Shown: positions 35,447 through 47,375, counted from the stretch's first letter. The stretch is 64,000 bases of DNA from Apostichopus japonicus (GCF_037975245.1 NC_092579.1:25031166-25095165), one strand, 5' to 3'. Numbers and translations are program-made. Notes: generated by a model not told the origin, from the sequence alone.

Positions 35447-37081
35447 AGCCACTGCAAGCAACTCCAGCTTGAAAGCGCTATAATTCTTGTCATTTCTCTC
35501 CGACTCTCGTAGGCTACGGCTTGCGTAAGCAATGACTCGTTCTTGCTCTCCCTGTACTTGGCTTAGTATAGCATCAAGACCCAAATTGCTTGCATCTGTA
35601 TACAATAGGAATGGCAAACTGTGGTCAGCATAGGCTAGAATTGGAAGAGATGACAGACACGATTTCAGCTTGATAAATGCATCTTGACACTCTTCAGTCC
35701 ATTCAAATTTAAATTTCACTGGATGTTTATTCTCGTTCTTGGGAGTTCGCGTGAGACCATGTAGCGGAGCTGCAATCTTTGAAAAATCTTGAACAAACCG
35801 ACGGTAAAATCCAGCCGATCCCAAGAAGCATCTTACATCTTTAACACTTTTGGGCGTTGGCCATTCCTCGATAGACTTGCACTTATCAGGTTCAGTAGCA
35901 ACACCATCAGCTGATACTACATGGCCCAAGTATCGCACTGACGATTTTAACAGATGGCACTTCGACGGTTTTACTTTCAGCCCATGTTGGTGGAGGCGAC
36001 TCAATACTGTGTCTAGTCGGTTAAGGTGTGTATCAAAGTCTTCAGAAAACACAATAATATCGTCAATGTAGAGAAGCACTGACTCATAATTGAGGTCTCC
36101 TAGACATCCTTGCATCAGCCGCTGGAATGTTGCTGGGACATTACAGAGTCCAAAGGGCATCCTGTTGAACTCGTATAATCCCATAGGTGTTGTGAATGCC
36201 GTCTTGGGTTGGTCCTCTGGGCTCATTTCCACTTGCCAAAAGCCACTGGCCAAGTCTAGTGTAGAAAATAATTTGGCTTTGCTAAGTGCATTGAGAGATT
36301 TGTGTATTCTGGGTAGTGGAAAAGCGTCCTTTCTGGTCTTATCATTCAACTTTCTGTAGTCTACACATATTCTTATGGTCCCATCTCCCTTCTTCACCAA
36401 CACCATTGGCGCTGCCCAGGGGCTGTAACTCTCCTTGATTACCCCTTTATCTAACATGACTTGGAGTTGTTCTTTGACCTCTTTGTATAATTTTGGTGGG
36501 ATCATGCGATAGCGTTCTCGGCTGGGTAACTCGTCACCTGTGGGAATAGTATGCATGATCGTGTCTGTACAGCCATAATCACTGTCATGTTGTGAAAATA
36601 CTTGCTGGTGGGAGCGCAAGAATTCTGTCAGTTTCTGTGTCTGCTCTTTTGTTAAGTCATTGGTGTTCACATCAACATCAGGTACCATTTGGTCATTATT
36701 GTTATTGACCATTGAAGTGGAAACATGCTGCTGTTGGATTCCAACCTGGAGAGAATTTGGGCCTGTTTGTTGAATTTCAACTTCTTTTGCTGACGATGGC
36801 AACACTTCTACCTGAAATAATTCACCAAGTGGAGCACCTTTAGGCAAGGTTATGTCGTGATCACCTACATTGACCACACAGGCAGTTACTCGGTCATTAT
36901 TGACAATTACGAGTGTTCGGGCGACCAGTATGTTGTGGGGCAAATTATAGCGATCTGAGGGCATCTGCTCCAGCAAAGCTTGAATAGGTCGTTTGTGAGA
37001 TTTCAACTCATTACAGCAGGCATCAATCAAAATTTCCTCATGGCCCTTTATTGTTATGGGACCATTCCCCCTGATGGTCAC
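35447..37081 (-). pseudogene. Gypsy pol, reverse transcriptase and proximal RNase H
   Basis: About 545 codons. Reverse transcriptase motifs occur in order: the primer-grip and palm region (RICVDYRKLND, FSTLDLASGFWQ, FNRMPFGLCN) and the catalytic YIDD box (LLYIDDIIVFSED). The connection and RNase H follow, with FLLYTDASNLG (first Asp) and KLELLAVA (Glu). Order PR-RT-RH-IN defines Ty3/Gypsy rather than Copia. The first codons overlap the protease frame by 44 nt in the +1 register. The switch lies at a run of five G near 37067-37071, best explained as a one-base indel that breaks pol. Confidence 0.92.
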
Positions 37082-37660
37082 TCGTCCAATCCTTCCATGC
37101 AGTGCTCTCTATGGGCAATGGCTGTGACTCTTGCGGGTCTAGCTGCATAGTTGTAGATTGAAATAGGACTGACGTATTCCCGACATTGGGTGTAAGATGA
37201 CTGAGGAATCGTGGAGCGCAATGATGGAACAATATCTCTTGGCACTGAGATATCACATTCATGCCCAACAGACATGGTACCCCCTGTATTGGTTCATTTT
37301 GGACAATTAATGCAAAGACCTCTAGGTTAACTCCTGCAACTTCCACTGACATCTCAGCACCCCTGAGAAATGGAACGGCTAAACCATTGGCTGCTGTCAA
37401 TTTCAACCAATGTAATGGTTCTTTTTGAACATCTCTCCGAGTCAGTTGTCGGTTGAAAAAGTCCTCTGAGATGGTTGTAACCTGTGAACCAGTATCAATA
37501 AGACAGGTGGTCCTTACGCCATCAATGATGATGTCAATCGTCAGGTAATCACCAACAAGTCTTGCCTTTAAGTCGGGTGGTGACAGTGTTCCGTTTTCTG
37601 AGCCTTGTAATTTACACATAGAGTCATCCGCAGTCTGGCTCGCAACCTTGGACACCACTA
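37038..37660 (-). pseudogene. Gypsy pol, aspartic protease
   Basis: About 200 codons in the -1 frame relative to gag. It contains a retropepsin active site (TTCLIDTGSQVTTIS) with flanking hydrophobic strands (LTIDIIIDGV before it; VPCLLGMNVI after it). It is entered by frameshift at the heptamer 37661-37667 and has no need of its own start codon. It ends at a TGA at 37038 because of the frame change into reverse transcriptase. Protease would mature Gag and Gag-Pol. Confidence 0.88.
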
Positions 37661-38436
37661 GTTTAAATGATGTTGCTGTGCGGGTGGAGAAGTCACTTGT
37701 TGACTGGCAGCCATCTTTTTTCTACAAACTCTTTCAATATGTCCAGCAATCTTGCAATACCTGCAAACTGGTCAGCCATCAGGTGAGTACTGGTCATCTG
37801 GTCGTCCTCTATACCCCCTTGTTTCTGCTGGAGACCCCTTCAACCTAATCACTTTCTGTTGTAAGCCTTTTATGGAATCCTCCATCTTTTGCTGCCATGC
37901 CATCAGCTTACGCTCCAGAGATACTAGATTATCAACCGGTTCATCCCTACGCACCTGTTGCACTGTTGCTGCCATAGTTTGGTTGATCGTTGGTGCTGGT
38001 TCTACCAGGAACTTTTCTACCCGATGAATACCCTCCTGCTTCACCTCCTCGAATGTCATGCTATTTTTCTTTCGAATCCCCCTTCGGAGTTCCATCTGTA
38101 TGGCACTGTTTCTAATACCTGCCACGAAGCGATCTCTTAGGGCCCTGTCTGGGTTCACTATTGTATTTGGAAATCGTGAGACTATTCGATTTTGCAATTC
38201 CCGCAAACCAAGTCCATATTGTCTGATAGTCTCCTCGCTTCTCTGACCCCGTGAATAAAATGTGGCCATGAGAGTATTTTCAGGGGTTTTGTCTCCATAT
38301 ATATTTTGTAGAACTTTGAACACTTTGTCGGCCGTATCTCGTTCAGCTGCAGCTAGGACAGAGACCTCTCGCTTTGCTTCCCCTCCTAGGTACCTGATTG
38401 CTAAAGCAGCCTGTCGGCCACAAGTTAATTTAATTT
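37658..38436 (-). pseudogene. Gypsy gag, 5'-truncated, with internal stop
   Basis: The capsid-like region is open from the deletion junction: ALAIRYLGGEAKREVSVLAA, then VFKVLQNIYGDK ... RQYGLGLRELQN, resembling the PNMA/Ty3 capsid family. A TGA at 37772-37774 interrupts the frame. The same frame then carries a CCHC zinc knuckle (C-x2-C-x4-H-x4-C, CRYC...H...C, 37724-37765) for RNA binding and ends at TAG 37658-37660. No start codon remains, because the junction at about 38436 joins gag to the LTR. Gag would form the particle and package RNA. This copy cannot. Confidence 0.85.
37661..37667 (-). promoter_or_regulatory. -1 ribosomal frameshift site U UUA AAC
   Basis: The minus strand reads CAT CAT TTA AAC TAG in the gag frame. 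The heptamer T TTA AAC is a classic -1 slippery sequence in the correct register, and the next codon is the gag stop (37658-37660). Slipping back one base enters the protease frame exactly. A GAGCC/GGCTC pair (37600-37604 with 37637-37641) could be part of a downstream stem. No pseudoknot was worked out. Confidence 0.8.
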
Positions 38437-39182
38437 ACTTAATTTATAAATCCGTTCTGGTGAGTTTGCGTGCTGGTGACATCAGATACAAGTCTTCCAC
38501 GACATCAGATATTCCAAGACTTCAGTATAGAGTTGAACAGATAAATGGTATAATGAATGTCTGATCCCAACAAAATAGTATCCTTTAATTAATAAGCAAT
38601 GAAGTCCCAGGCTATCCTCCAGTAAAATAATGTGTATATCCTTTGTGGTAAAATAATGTCAGTTATAACAAATGGTGTCCCGGAATATCCTTTATGGTAA
38701 AATAATATCCTCTAAGTAAATAATTTTCTTGATAGTAAATAATGTCCCAGACTGTCAGTAGAATATGACTCCTTCCATAAAATAATAAGGACTACAGTAA
38801 ATTGAACTTGTAAATTAAGGTTTAAAACAAACTATCCAGCATTAAAACTATATATATCTTCTCTTTTGCAACTGTCTTGCTCCAATACTTGTGGCCAACT
38901 GCCTAACTCCCTATACCCTCACAAAACTCCTTTGTTCCTATAATATAAATACACAGACCCCATTTCCTGTGAGGGCTAATTCCCAGGAAGAACAAAGATA
39001 GTTGCTTAGCAACCCAGAAGAAGGAGATTTTAATCCCCTCTTTTTACAACCACAAACAACATACAAATACACACACTGTACAAATGTATAGCCCTCTGTA
39101 CAGTGAACACTGTATAGTGAACTAATAAACAAGTAAAACTATGGTACAAAAAAAACTTTATGTAAGAGCTGACCATCTTACA
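38437..39182 (-). repeat. Gypsy 5' LTR, truncated
   Basis: It matches 32549-33283 of the 3' LTR at about 95-96% identity but lacks the last 239 bp or so (the U5 end). The primer binding site and the start of gag are gone too. The join lies in repeated TTAATTTA text, suggesting a microhomology deletion. The outer end (TGTAAGATGG on the minus strand) abuts TATATATATC repeats. Confidence 0.88.
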
Positions 39183-39583
39183 TATATATATCTATATATA
39201 TCTATATATAGCACTGGATTGGGGCATATGTTGACACCCTTCTAAGTGGGGTATAGGTTGCCATTTGGACATGTGACCAAACACCATGGTAGGGGTGTCA
39301 TGTTGTACCTTGTATACCACTTGTCACAAACAAGGGGGTATATGATGGCAAAACTATTTAGGGGGTATTCTATAGCCCATAAGGGAACGGTACCATTTCG
39401 GTTAACATATACCCAGAGCGCTTTTCATATCCCATTTTCGGGGTGTTTGTTACCACCATACATTTAGTGTTATTATATATGGCACCAACGCTATCATGGT
39501 ATATATCTTCTGTAACAAAATTATGCAATCGATAAGGGAGGATGCTCCAAATATGTTTTGCATTGGTTCACGGCATGCCAAGG
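39183..39583 (+). other. Unassigned DNA and first satellite monomer start
   Basis: Short TATATATC repeats lie at 39183-39212. Unrecognised sequence with several GGGG/CCAT phrases follows. From about 39430 the first satellite-like monomer begins (AAAATTATGCAATCGATAAGG at about 39517). Confidence 0.4.
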
Positions 39584-41052
39584 GGGGGGGGGGGGTGCGT
39601 GCGAGGCGGTGGAAAGTGGGGCAGGGGGAGGTGAGTGGGGCAGGGGGTGAAAGGTGTGTGCGAGGCAGTGGAAGGTGCGTGCGAGGCGGTGGAAGGTGAG
39701 TGTGGGGAGGTGATTGCAAGGTGCGTGGGAGGGGATGGAAAATGGGTGCGAGGCGGTGGAAGGTGAGGCAGGGGATGGAAGGTGGGTGCGATTCGGTGAG
39801 AGGTGCGTAAGAGGGGGTGGAAGGTGAGTGCGAGGGGGGGAGGTGTGTGCGAGGTGATGGAAGATCCGTGAGAGGCGGTGGAAGGTGAGTGCGAGGGGGA
39901 GGTGTGTGCTAGGGGATGGAAGGTGCGTGCGAGGCGGTGGAAGGTGAGGCAGGGGAGGGTGAGTGGGAGGGGTGAAGGTGAGTGCGAGGGGAGGGGGGGG
40001 GAGGTGTGTGCGAGGGGATGGAAGAGCCGTGAGAGGCGGTGGAAGGTGAGTGCGAGGGGAAGGTGTGTGCTAGGGAATGGAAGGTGCCTGCGAGGCGGTG
40101 GAAGGTGAGGCAGGGGAGGGTGAGTGGGAGGGGGTGAAGGTGAGTGCTAGGGGGAAGGTGAGTGGGAGGGGATGGAAAATGGGTGCAAGGCGGTGGAAGG
40201 TGAGGCAGGGGATGGAAGGTGGGTGCGATTCGGTGAGAGGTGCGTACGAGGGGGTGGAAGGTGAGTGCGAGGGGGGGGAGGTGTGTGCGAGGGGATGGAA
40301 GATCCGTGAGAGGCGGTGGAAGGTGAGTGCGAGGGGGGAGGTGTGTGCTAGGGGATGGAAGGTGCGTGCGAGGCGGTGGAAGGTGAGGCAGGGGAGGGTG
40401 AGTGGGAGGGGTGAAGGTGAGTGCGATGGGAGGGGGGCGGGGAGGTGTGTGCGAGGGGATGGAAGATCCGTGAGAGGCGGTGGAAGGTGAGTGCGAGGGG
40501 AAGGTGTGTGCTAGGGGATGGAAGGTGCCTGTGAGGCGGTGGAAGGTGAGGCAGGGGAGGGTGAGTGGGAGGGGGTGAAGGTGAGTGCGAGGGGGGAAGG
40601 TGAGACAGGGGGAGGTGAGTGGGAGGGGGTGAAAGGTGTGTGCGAGGGGATGGAAGGTGCGTGCGAGGCGTTGGAAGGTGAGGCAAGGGGAAGGTGAGTG
40701 GGAGGGGGTGCAGGTGAGTGCTAGGGGGAAGGTGAGGCAGGGGGAGGTGAGTGGGGGAGGAAGATGTGTGCGAGGTGGTGAGAGGTGTGTGCGAGGCGTT
40801 GGAAGGTGAGTGCGAGGGGGAGGTGTGTGCTAGGGGATGGAAGGTGCTTGCCAGGCGGTGGAAGCTGAGGCAGGGGGAGGGTGAGTGGGAGGGGGTGAAG
40901 CTGAGTGTGAGGGGAGAAGATGAGGCAGGGAGAGGTAAGTGGGAAGGGATGGAAGATATGTGTGAGGTGGTGGAAGGTGCGTGCCAGGCGGTGGAAAGTG
41001 GAAGGTGAGTGGGGGGGGGGGAGGTGTGTGTGAGGCGGTGGAAGGTGATGGA
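39584..41052 (+). repeat. G-rich minisatellite (about 1.45 kb)
   Basis: Near-pure G/A/T plus-strand text built from variants of GAGGCGGTGGAAGGTGAGTGC and GAGGGGGAGGTGTGTGC. A higher-order period of about 437 bp is seen (39731 onward matches 40168 onward closely). It starts at the G-rich position of the first satellite monomer and ends where monomer text (GGACACACAGGG...) resumes. The long ORFs on both strands here are repeat translations. Many G3-G10 runs make G-quadruplex structure likely on the plus strand. Confidence 0.85.
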
Positions 41053-41153
41053 CACACAGGGGAGTGGAGTAAAACTATAAAGTGGCACAGTTATTGGTGA
41101 AATATCCAGGAATACTAACTATGACATTAATGTACAGATTACCAAAGATGAAA

Positions 41154-42316
41154 GGAAGGGTCAGGGACGTAGCTAAGGCCTGATAATTGGGGGGGGGGGT
41201 GTACTGGCTGAAATTCCAACTGGATGGGTTTTGGAGCCAGAAAATTCCGACTGCTGCCTTGTACCCCCACCCCCCCCGCACTACTCGCCAACGATACGGT
41301 CAGTTACAGTCAGACACAGTACCTATCTTTCACGACTGCACTTTTGTTCCGATCTTTTTTCGGTTCATTTGTACTACTGGCCCTCACTTCACAAACATAA
41401 TCACTCTGGTTAAGCAAGTAAGCAACTGAGTGTATGTTATCTGCTTGATAGGCTACATAAACTACTAAGTACAAAAGCTATGTTAACGTAATAAAGGGGG
41501 GAAAATGCAGTGCTTTTTCCTAGCGCGCTTAATATTTTTTTCTTAGGGGGGGTTGGGGCTATTTATCACTCACATCAAGTGTTCACAAATCAAATGTTCA
41601 CTTCATTCCAACTGAGCGTTTGGAAGTGAACAATTCAACATTTTGCAGAAAAACGTTGAGTTGACGAGATACGATAAGTTGTCAATTAACCATTTTGCAA
41701 AAATATTTTCAATTGTTCAGATGGAATGAAGTGAACAATTGAACATTTTGCAGCAAAATGTCCAATTCACGAGATATGATAAGTTGTCAATTAAACATTT
41801 TTCATATAATTGTTCAATTGCTCAGTCTGTTTTTACCTCCATGGTTAAAGCAACTGAGCAATCCAACATTTTTCTGTCTTTTGATCAGATTTTATCTTGT
41901 TATATAAACAATTTACTGAAAATTTCGCCTTATGGGGCAAAGTTTTTCTTATGTTGATGGCACTTTTAAGCTTCCGTATATTAGCATTGAGTTTTATATA
42001 TGCTTACGTTGCACAGTGGTTCTATTAGGCATTTTTTTTTTGTATGGTGGAGTATAAGGATCGCGAGACACAATTTTTCAACGTGACAAGGAAAACGTGG
42101 TAAATATGACTGATTAAAGGTCAATTTTGACTGGAAATTTTAGGTCACTCAAAATTACAAGAATGTATGAAAATTAGAGTGCGACAGTCGGAAAAATTAG
42201 AGTGCGACAGTAGGAAATTCCGACTGTCGCACTCATATTTTACAACTATCGTCAGTTTACCAAGATTGGGGTGAGACATCCCCACACCCCCCTCTAGCGA
42301 TGTCCATGGGAAGGGT
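41154..42316. mobile_element. 1.15-kb hAT-type element with perfect 8-bp TSD
   Basis: GGAAGGGT at 41154-41161 is repeated exactly at 42309-42316. The element (41162-42308) starts CAGGGACGTAGCTAAGG, and its right end on the complement reads CATGGACATCGCTAGAGG. It interrupts the first satellite monomer, whose text continues on both sides. The inside holds a two-copy 100-bp tandem repeat and no transposase frame. Confidence 0.85.
41627..41826 (+). repeat. Two-copy tandem repeat inside the hAT element
   Basis: About 105 bp (GTGAACAATT-AACATTTTGCAG ... GATAAGTTGTCAATTAA-CATTTT ... TTGTTCA) occurs at about 41627-41731 and again at 41732-41826 with roughly 85% identity. The family word TTGAACATTTTGCA and its relatives also appear upstream at 41580. 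Confidence 0.6.
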
Positions 42317-44330
42317 ACCACACCGCCTCCCCTTACTTCCATGAAAAACAAAGGGAAATGATTCACAGCTCCTACCCCCCCCCCAACAAAAAAGGGGTGT
42401 ATGTTAACCTCTATATATATATAGTGTTATCAGATATCGCACTTATGTTTGCAAGGTTTAAATCTGGTGTAAAGAAACATAATTATGCAATCGATATAGG
42501 TGGCAGCTCCCAATGTGCTTGGCAGTGGTGGTTGGGGCGGGTGGGGGGGGGTTGGGAGTAAGGGTGGTGACTGGACACAAAGGGGCAAGTGGAGTGTTAA
42601 AACAGTACAGTATAGGCAAAGCTATTGTAGTGAAATTTCCTGGAATACTAACTTTGATGCAATGTACAGGTTACCCATAGACAACAGGTAGGGTAGGACA
42701 CCATGTCACATTAACTGCATGCAAAACAACAGAAATTATTCACTGTCCTTACAAATGGGTTGTATGTTAACCTCTACAGATATATATATATATATAGATA
42801 TAGATAGTGTTAACAGATATGGCATTAATGTTTTAAAGGTATATATCTGGTGTAAAGGAAAGAAATGCAATAGATAAGGGAGGCAGCTCCCAATAGTATT
42901 TTGCATTGCTTCACTGCACGCAATGGTTGGAGGAGGGGAGGTTAGGGTGGGGCTGGACACAAGGGAGAAAATGTATCAAAGATGTGTAACATTATATATA
43001 GGCAAAGTTATTGTAGTGAGATATCCTACAATACTAACTTTGATGTAATGTCAGGTTACAAATAAACAAAAGGAAGGCCAGCACCCCCCTCCCATTAACA
43101 GCATGAAAAAAAATAAAGAACAATAATTCACAGCCCCCAAAACTGGGGTGTATGTTAACATCTACATACATTTAGCATTTGCAGTTATGGCATTAATGTT
43201 GTAGGCTGGTCTTTATCTGGTGTGAAGGAAACAAAATTATGCAATTATCTAGGGAAGAAGCCCCAATGTGTTTTTGCTTTGGTTCACTGCATGCTAGGGG
43301 GAGAGGATGGGTAAGGGTGGGCCCTGGACACAAAGGATAAAATGTTTTGGAGTGGTGTAAAATCATATATAGGCAAAGTTATGTGTTAAATTATCCTGGA
43401 ATACTAACTTTGTGCAGGTAACCCATAGACGAAAGGAAAGGCAGGACACCCACTTCCCCTCAGTTGCATAAAAGACAAATGGAAATGATTCACAGCCCCC
43501 CCCCCACCAAAAAAGGGGTGTATATTAATCTCCACATATATTTAGTGTTATCAGATTTAGCACTTGCGTTTTGAAAGTCTATATCTGGTGTGAAAGAAAC
43601 AACATTATGCAATCAATAAAGGAGGCAGCTCCCAATGTCATTTTGGATTGCTTCAGTGCATGCCGGGGATGTAGGGGGCGGGGGTGGACACAAAGTGGAA
43701 AATGATTTTGAGTGGTGAAACATTATATATAGGCAAACTTGTTAGTTAATGCTTTAGGAATACTTACTTTTATGACAATGTACAGGTCATAGAAACAAAG
43801 TAGAGCCAAAACCCCCTCCGCCTAGTTGCATTAAAACAACAGGAAAGGCTTCACTGTCCAAAAAGTGGGGTGTATGTTAACCAGTATATTTATTGTCATC
43901 AGATATTGCATCAAAATTTTCAGGGTCTATTTCAGTTGTGAATTACAGTAACAAAACTATGCAATTAATACGGGAGGTAGCTCTCAATTTGAGTTTGCAT
44001 TGGGTCTGCATAGCACGAGATGGAGAATGGGTAAGGGTAAGGGTACAGATTGAAGAAACAGGGGATGGTGTTTTGGAGTTGGGTAACATAAGTAAATGAA
44101 ATATCCAACACTGTTAATGAGTGGGCAGGCTTTGTACCTCCGCTTTTTGCAAGACAGATACATTGATTCACTGCATACCAGGGGTGAAGGATGTGTAAGG
44201 GCAGCGATTAAGAGAAAGAGGAAGATGTTTTGGAGTAGGTTCATTTAGTTTATAAATGGTATAAGTGAAATATCCAGGACTGCTACTACCTTGACCTGAA
44301 TGGACAGGTCAGCCACTGAAAAGGGAGGAT

Positions 44331-46640
44331 GATACATAACACCTCATTAGGTACATAGCCAAGGTAAATTGGAAAGTAAATTGGACACCCCTCTCCTATA
44401 GTATAGGGTTCAATCATGGAAAACAAACAATGAAGCTGAAATTAATTGTTCCAAATGAGTGTTTGAAACTTTGAAGAAACACATTCCTCTCCAGTCTAAA
44501 TGTAGAAAAAAGACAAGGATGGGGAAATGTACTGCAAAGTGAATTACTACATTTTCCATCTTGTTCCATCTGGTTGCCTAAATAATCTACAAAAGATTAC
44601 AAAAGCACAAACACAAATGAAGACAAACTTCATGCTTTTTTAATTGTCACATTTATTAACCTACACAAAGGGTATTACTTGTGTTATGTAATCCCAAGAG
44701 GATTAAACTTATGCAAAGCGTTTGGACTGGCAAGATGTTACATACTATTTCAATTGTGAGTTAACAAATATATTCAAAAGTAGGACAGGTGGATGAACCA
44801 TTAATGAATGGGTCTATTATGCATATAGGACAATACCAATTTGTGACAGTTCACTTTGAACAATACCTGAAACAGAGGATTCGATCACTATGAAATGCTT
44901 AATTTAGGCAGAATTCTGGCCTTGAAATCTTATAGTACCGGTACTACAAAATAGCGGAATATGAGCCTAAGTTGTTTCCTTCTGTCTTTTATATAATTTT
45001 TTTTTATTTTATCTTTTATTTTCAAGCTTTCATGCTGCTTTCTTTAACCTTCAAACCTAAGGGTAAAATGTTTTATCAGCGAATCTGGCTCCACAAGACC
45101 ACTTAGGCTTGACTACAATGCCTTTTGTCCTTCATAAATTGTGAATGTCTTTGAACATGGGATTGTCAGTGCAGGCCATAGAAGTCCAAGTGGGGTATGT
45201 GTGCTAGACTGAGTAGTACTCCAGCTACTTGGAATGATTAGACAACAATGCTTAAAGCGTAATTTTTCAGCCAGTTATTTCCATTTCAATTGTTAACTCT
45301 ACTGTTAAAAGTGCATACATGATCCTTAACATACCAAGTATAAAGGCACTTTCAGTGTGCATTTAAATAAAAAAAATTACATCTGAATGGTGGGACTATC
45401 TATATCATATTTTAAGTCATTCTCAATATTGACTTTCACAGTAGGTTTGGTGATTTCTTTTCATGCGAAGGTGATCAAAGATAGCTGCAATACATATGTA
45501 TGAAATGAAGAATGCACCAGTATGCTATTTCTTTAACATTAAGTGAAGTACATGGTGGCTACAGCACAAAATGAATGAAATGAAGAATTCCAATGCTTGA
45601 CACTATGCTTGGTTATTTTATACATAGGAGGTCAAAAATACAACACAGAATGCATGAGATAATTAATTTCAATGTGTGACAGTATATTAGGTGATTTTTT
45701 CATGCAAAATTATGTCAGTTATGGCTACAACACTGAATGCAAATGTCATATATTTTTAGGAAAATCCTTGTTGAATAATTGAAGTCAACAATGCAAAAAC
45801 AACTCCAGAGATCAAAATGATCCAATGAAAAATGAAGATTAAGATTAGGTCATTTCATTACAATAATTCAATACAATTCAATATAATATAATAATTCAAT
45901 TTATAGAATGAAGACAGTTATACTGGTGATAATTAGCTTCAGTGACAAGAGTCTCAACATAACACATGCAGACACTTATGATTAACAAACAAGAGCCAAA
46001 CTAAGTGTCATACAATAGGGTATCAATTATTATTGGTTTTATCGAATTGACAGATTTGGTTTCTCCCTGTTAATACAGCAAATTCCAATGAAACTTGTTT
46101 CAACCAGTTGTGACTTAAATGATAAATACAGCAGGAGCCACTACTGCTTTCTATTGTATAAACTTGTAAAGTATCTTGTTGAACTTGTTGTGACTAATAA
46201 CAGTCAATTGGTGTTGAACTTGCTAAACCTTTTTTTCTTTTTTATTTCTTTTTAAAGTCTCTTTTCTTATTCCAATGTGGCACATTGATTCCACTATTAA
46301 GAAGGGAAAATAAACAAAACTCTCTAAGAAAAATGTGTGGTGTGAATATTGTGTGTTGAAAAATAAGTAAACTTTGATAAATAATTTAGAAAATTGGCAA
46401 TGAACAGTCACATAACAACAAGAGAACAGCTAAAGTAGAAAGGATTTATGCTCTGCAAGAAGGAAGATTGTGCTGATGATCAGATATACACATTTTAATG
46501 AATCACCCATGGTACAATGTTTGTAATGTGCATCGTGTAACAACAATGTATCATGATGATATATTGATGAAAAACTAAGCTGAGTAAAGCCATGTGAAAT
46601 TTACTTTAACTATTATTTGAGATTCATCCAAATGGGCATC
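44331..46640. other. AT-rich DNA, no feature supported
   Basis: No exon, repeat end or tandem structure could be supported. Weak repeated phrases (GAATGCA...ATGAAATGAAGAAT) at 45500-45700 may be old tandem DNA. It lies downstream of the polyadenylation signal of the minus-strand gene. Confidence 0.4.
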
Positions 46641-46949
46641 ACATTTACAGTAGACTGTCAATTTTGCTTTTATTAAACATGAAAGTTGTACTGATAAGAA
46701 ATTAAATTTCACATTAATGAATCAATGGAGGTAAAGTGATAGAAATGAACAGTGTATCAAAGGTATGCTCTATTGGCTCCAAATATGCTATGTAGTCAAA
46801 TATGGTCACCTTTTGTCAAAATTCTTAATTGAAATGGTTCTTGATTTCTTTTTGTCGAGAAAGCTGAGATCCAGCCAAGGTCTTTGAACAGAATGGGCAC
46901 TGTGACAATCTCTGTGGACATCCTTGCCTTTGCTGAAGCGGTTTATGAG
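46640..46949 (-). CDS. Last exon of a minus-strand gene, with AATAAA
   Basis: A strong acceptor (pyrimidine tract then TTATTTACAG) precedes an open segment (46825-46949) that completes a split codon in phase 1. It reads HKPLQQRQGCPQRLSQCPFC and ends KEIKNHFN-stop. The CPFC and later His suggest a small zinc-binding motif, but the spacing does not match a standard finger that I can name. AATAAA lies at 46669-46674 on the minus strand about 150 nt past the stop. The phase agrees with the previous exon (49836-49905), which ends with one base of a codon. Product unknown. Confidence 0.6.
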
Positions 46950-47321
46950 CTGTAAATAAGAAGTAAAAGAAATGACAAATTGCACTTAAACCATGGTTGC
47001 AAATGCATTGGTAACACCCACCATCACCACAAACTGTCCAATTACATTCACTGTACACAGAGCCAATCATTACTGATATCGACATTGATGTCTTCTTTAA
47101 TTAAAAAGAAATATAGATTTCAATAAATTCAGATGAAAACACTTTCACAACTTTCACGAAGTGTTCCCAGTTCCATGCTTCTTTCATCAGGTTCTGGTGT
47201 AAATTTTCCTGTGGTATATGATATATATATGATAACAGCCTAAATTACTTATGAACTCTGGTTGGATTATTCATCAACATAGCCATATTGTGGTTCAGAA
47301 TGATTTAAGGGACAAGGAGTT

Positions 47322-47375
47322 TTACAGTGTAGTTAGTCCAGTCTTGTCTTACAGTGTAGTTAGTCCACTCTTGTC
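47322..47375 (+). repeat. 27-bp direct duplication
   Basis: TTACAGTGTAGTTAGTCCA and the following TCTTGTC-type text occur twice back to back with one clear change. It is a simple local duplication in the intron. Confidence 0.7.

Larger units (their letters stand above)
39430..44330 (+). repeat. Satellite-like tandem array, block 1
   Basis: Monomers of about 350-390 bp run in one orientation. Anchors recur in order in each: GTGTATGTTAACCTC, a phrase like AAAATTATGCAATCAATAAG, GGAGGCAGCTCCCAAT, TTCACTGCATGC, a G-rich stretch, GACACAAAGG, TATATAGGCAAAG, GGAATACTAACTTTGATG, then CAGCCCCC. The ATGCAAT anchor occurs at about 39520, 42485, 42866, 43232, 43605 and 43955. The first monomer is expanded by a minisatellite and split by a hAT element. 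Monomers are well diverged, so the array is old. Confidence 0.75.

Noticed and set aside
33783-36359. Plus-strand frames across the Gypsy element
   Set aside because: Antisense shadows of gag-pol.
39878-41088. Long frames on both strands (76-246 codons)
   Set aside because: They are translations of the G-rich minisatellite. Repetitive Gly/Arg/Glu or Pro/Ser/His text has no coding meaning.
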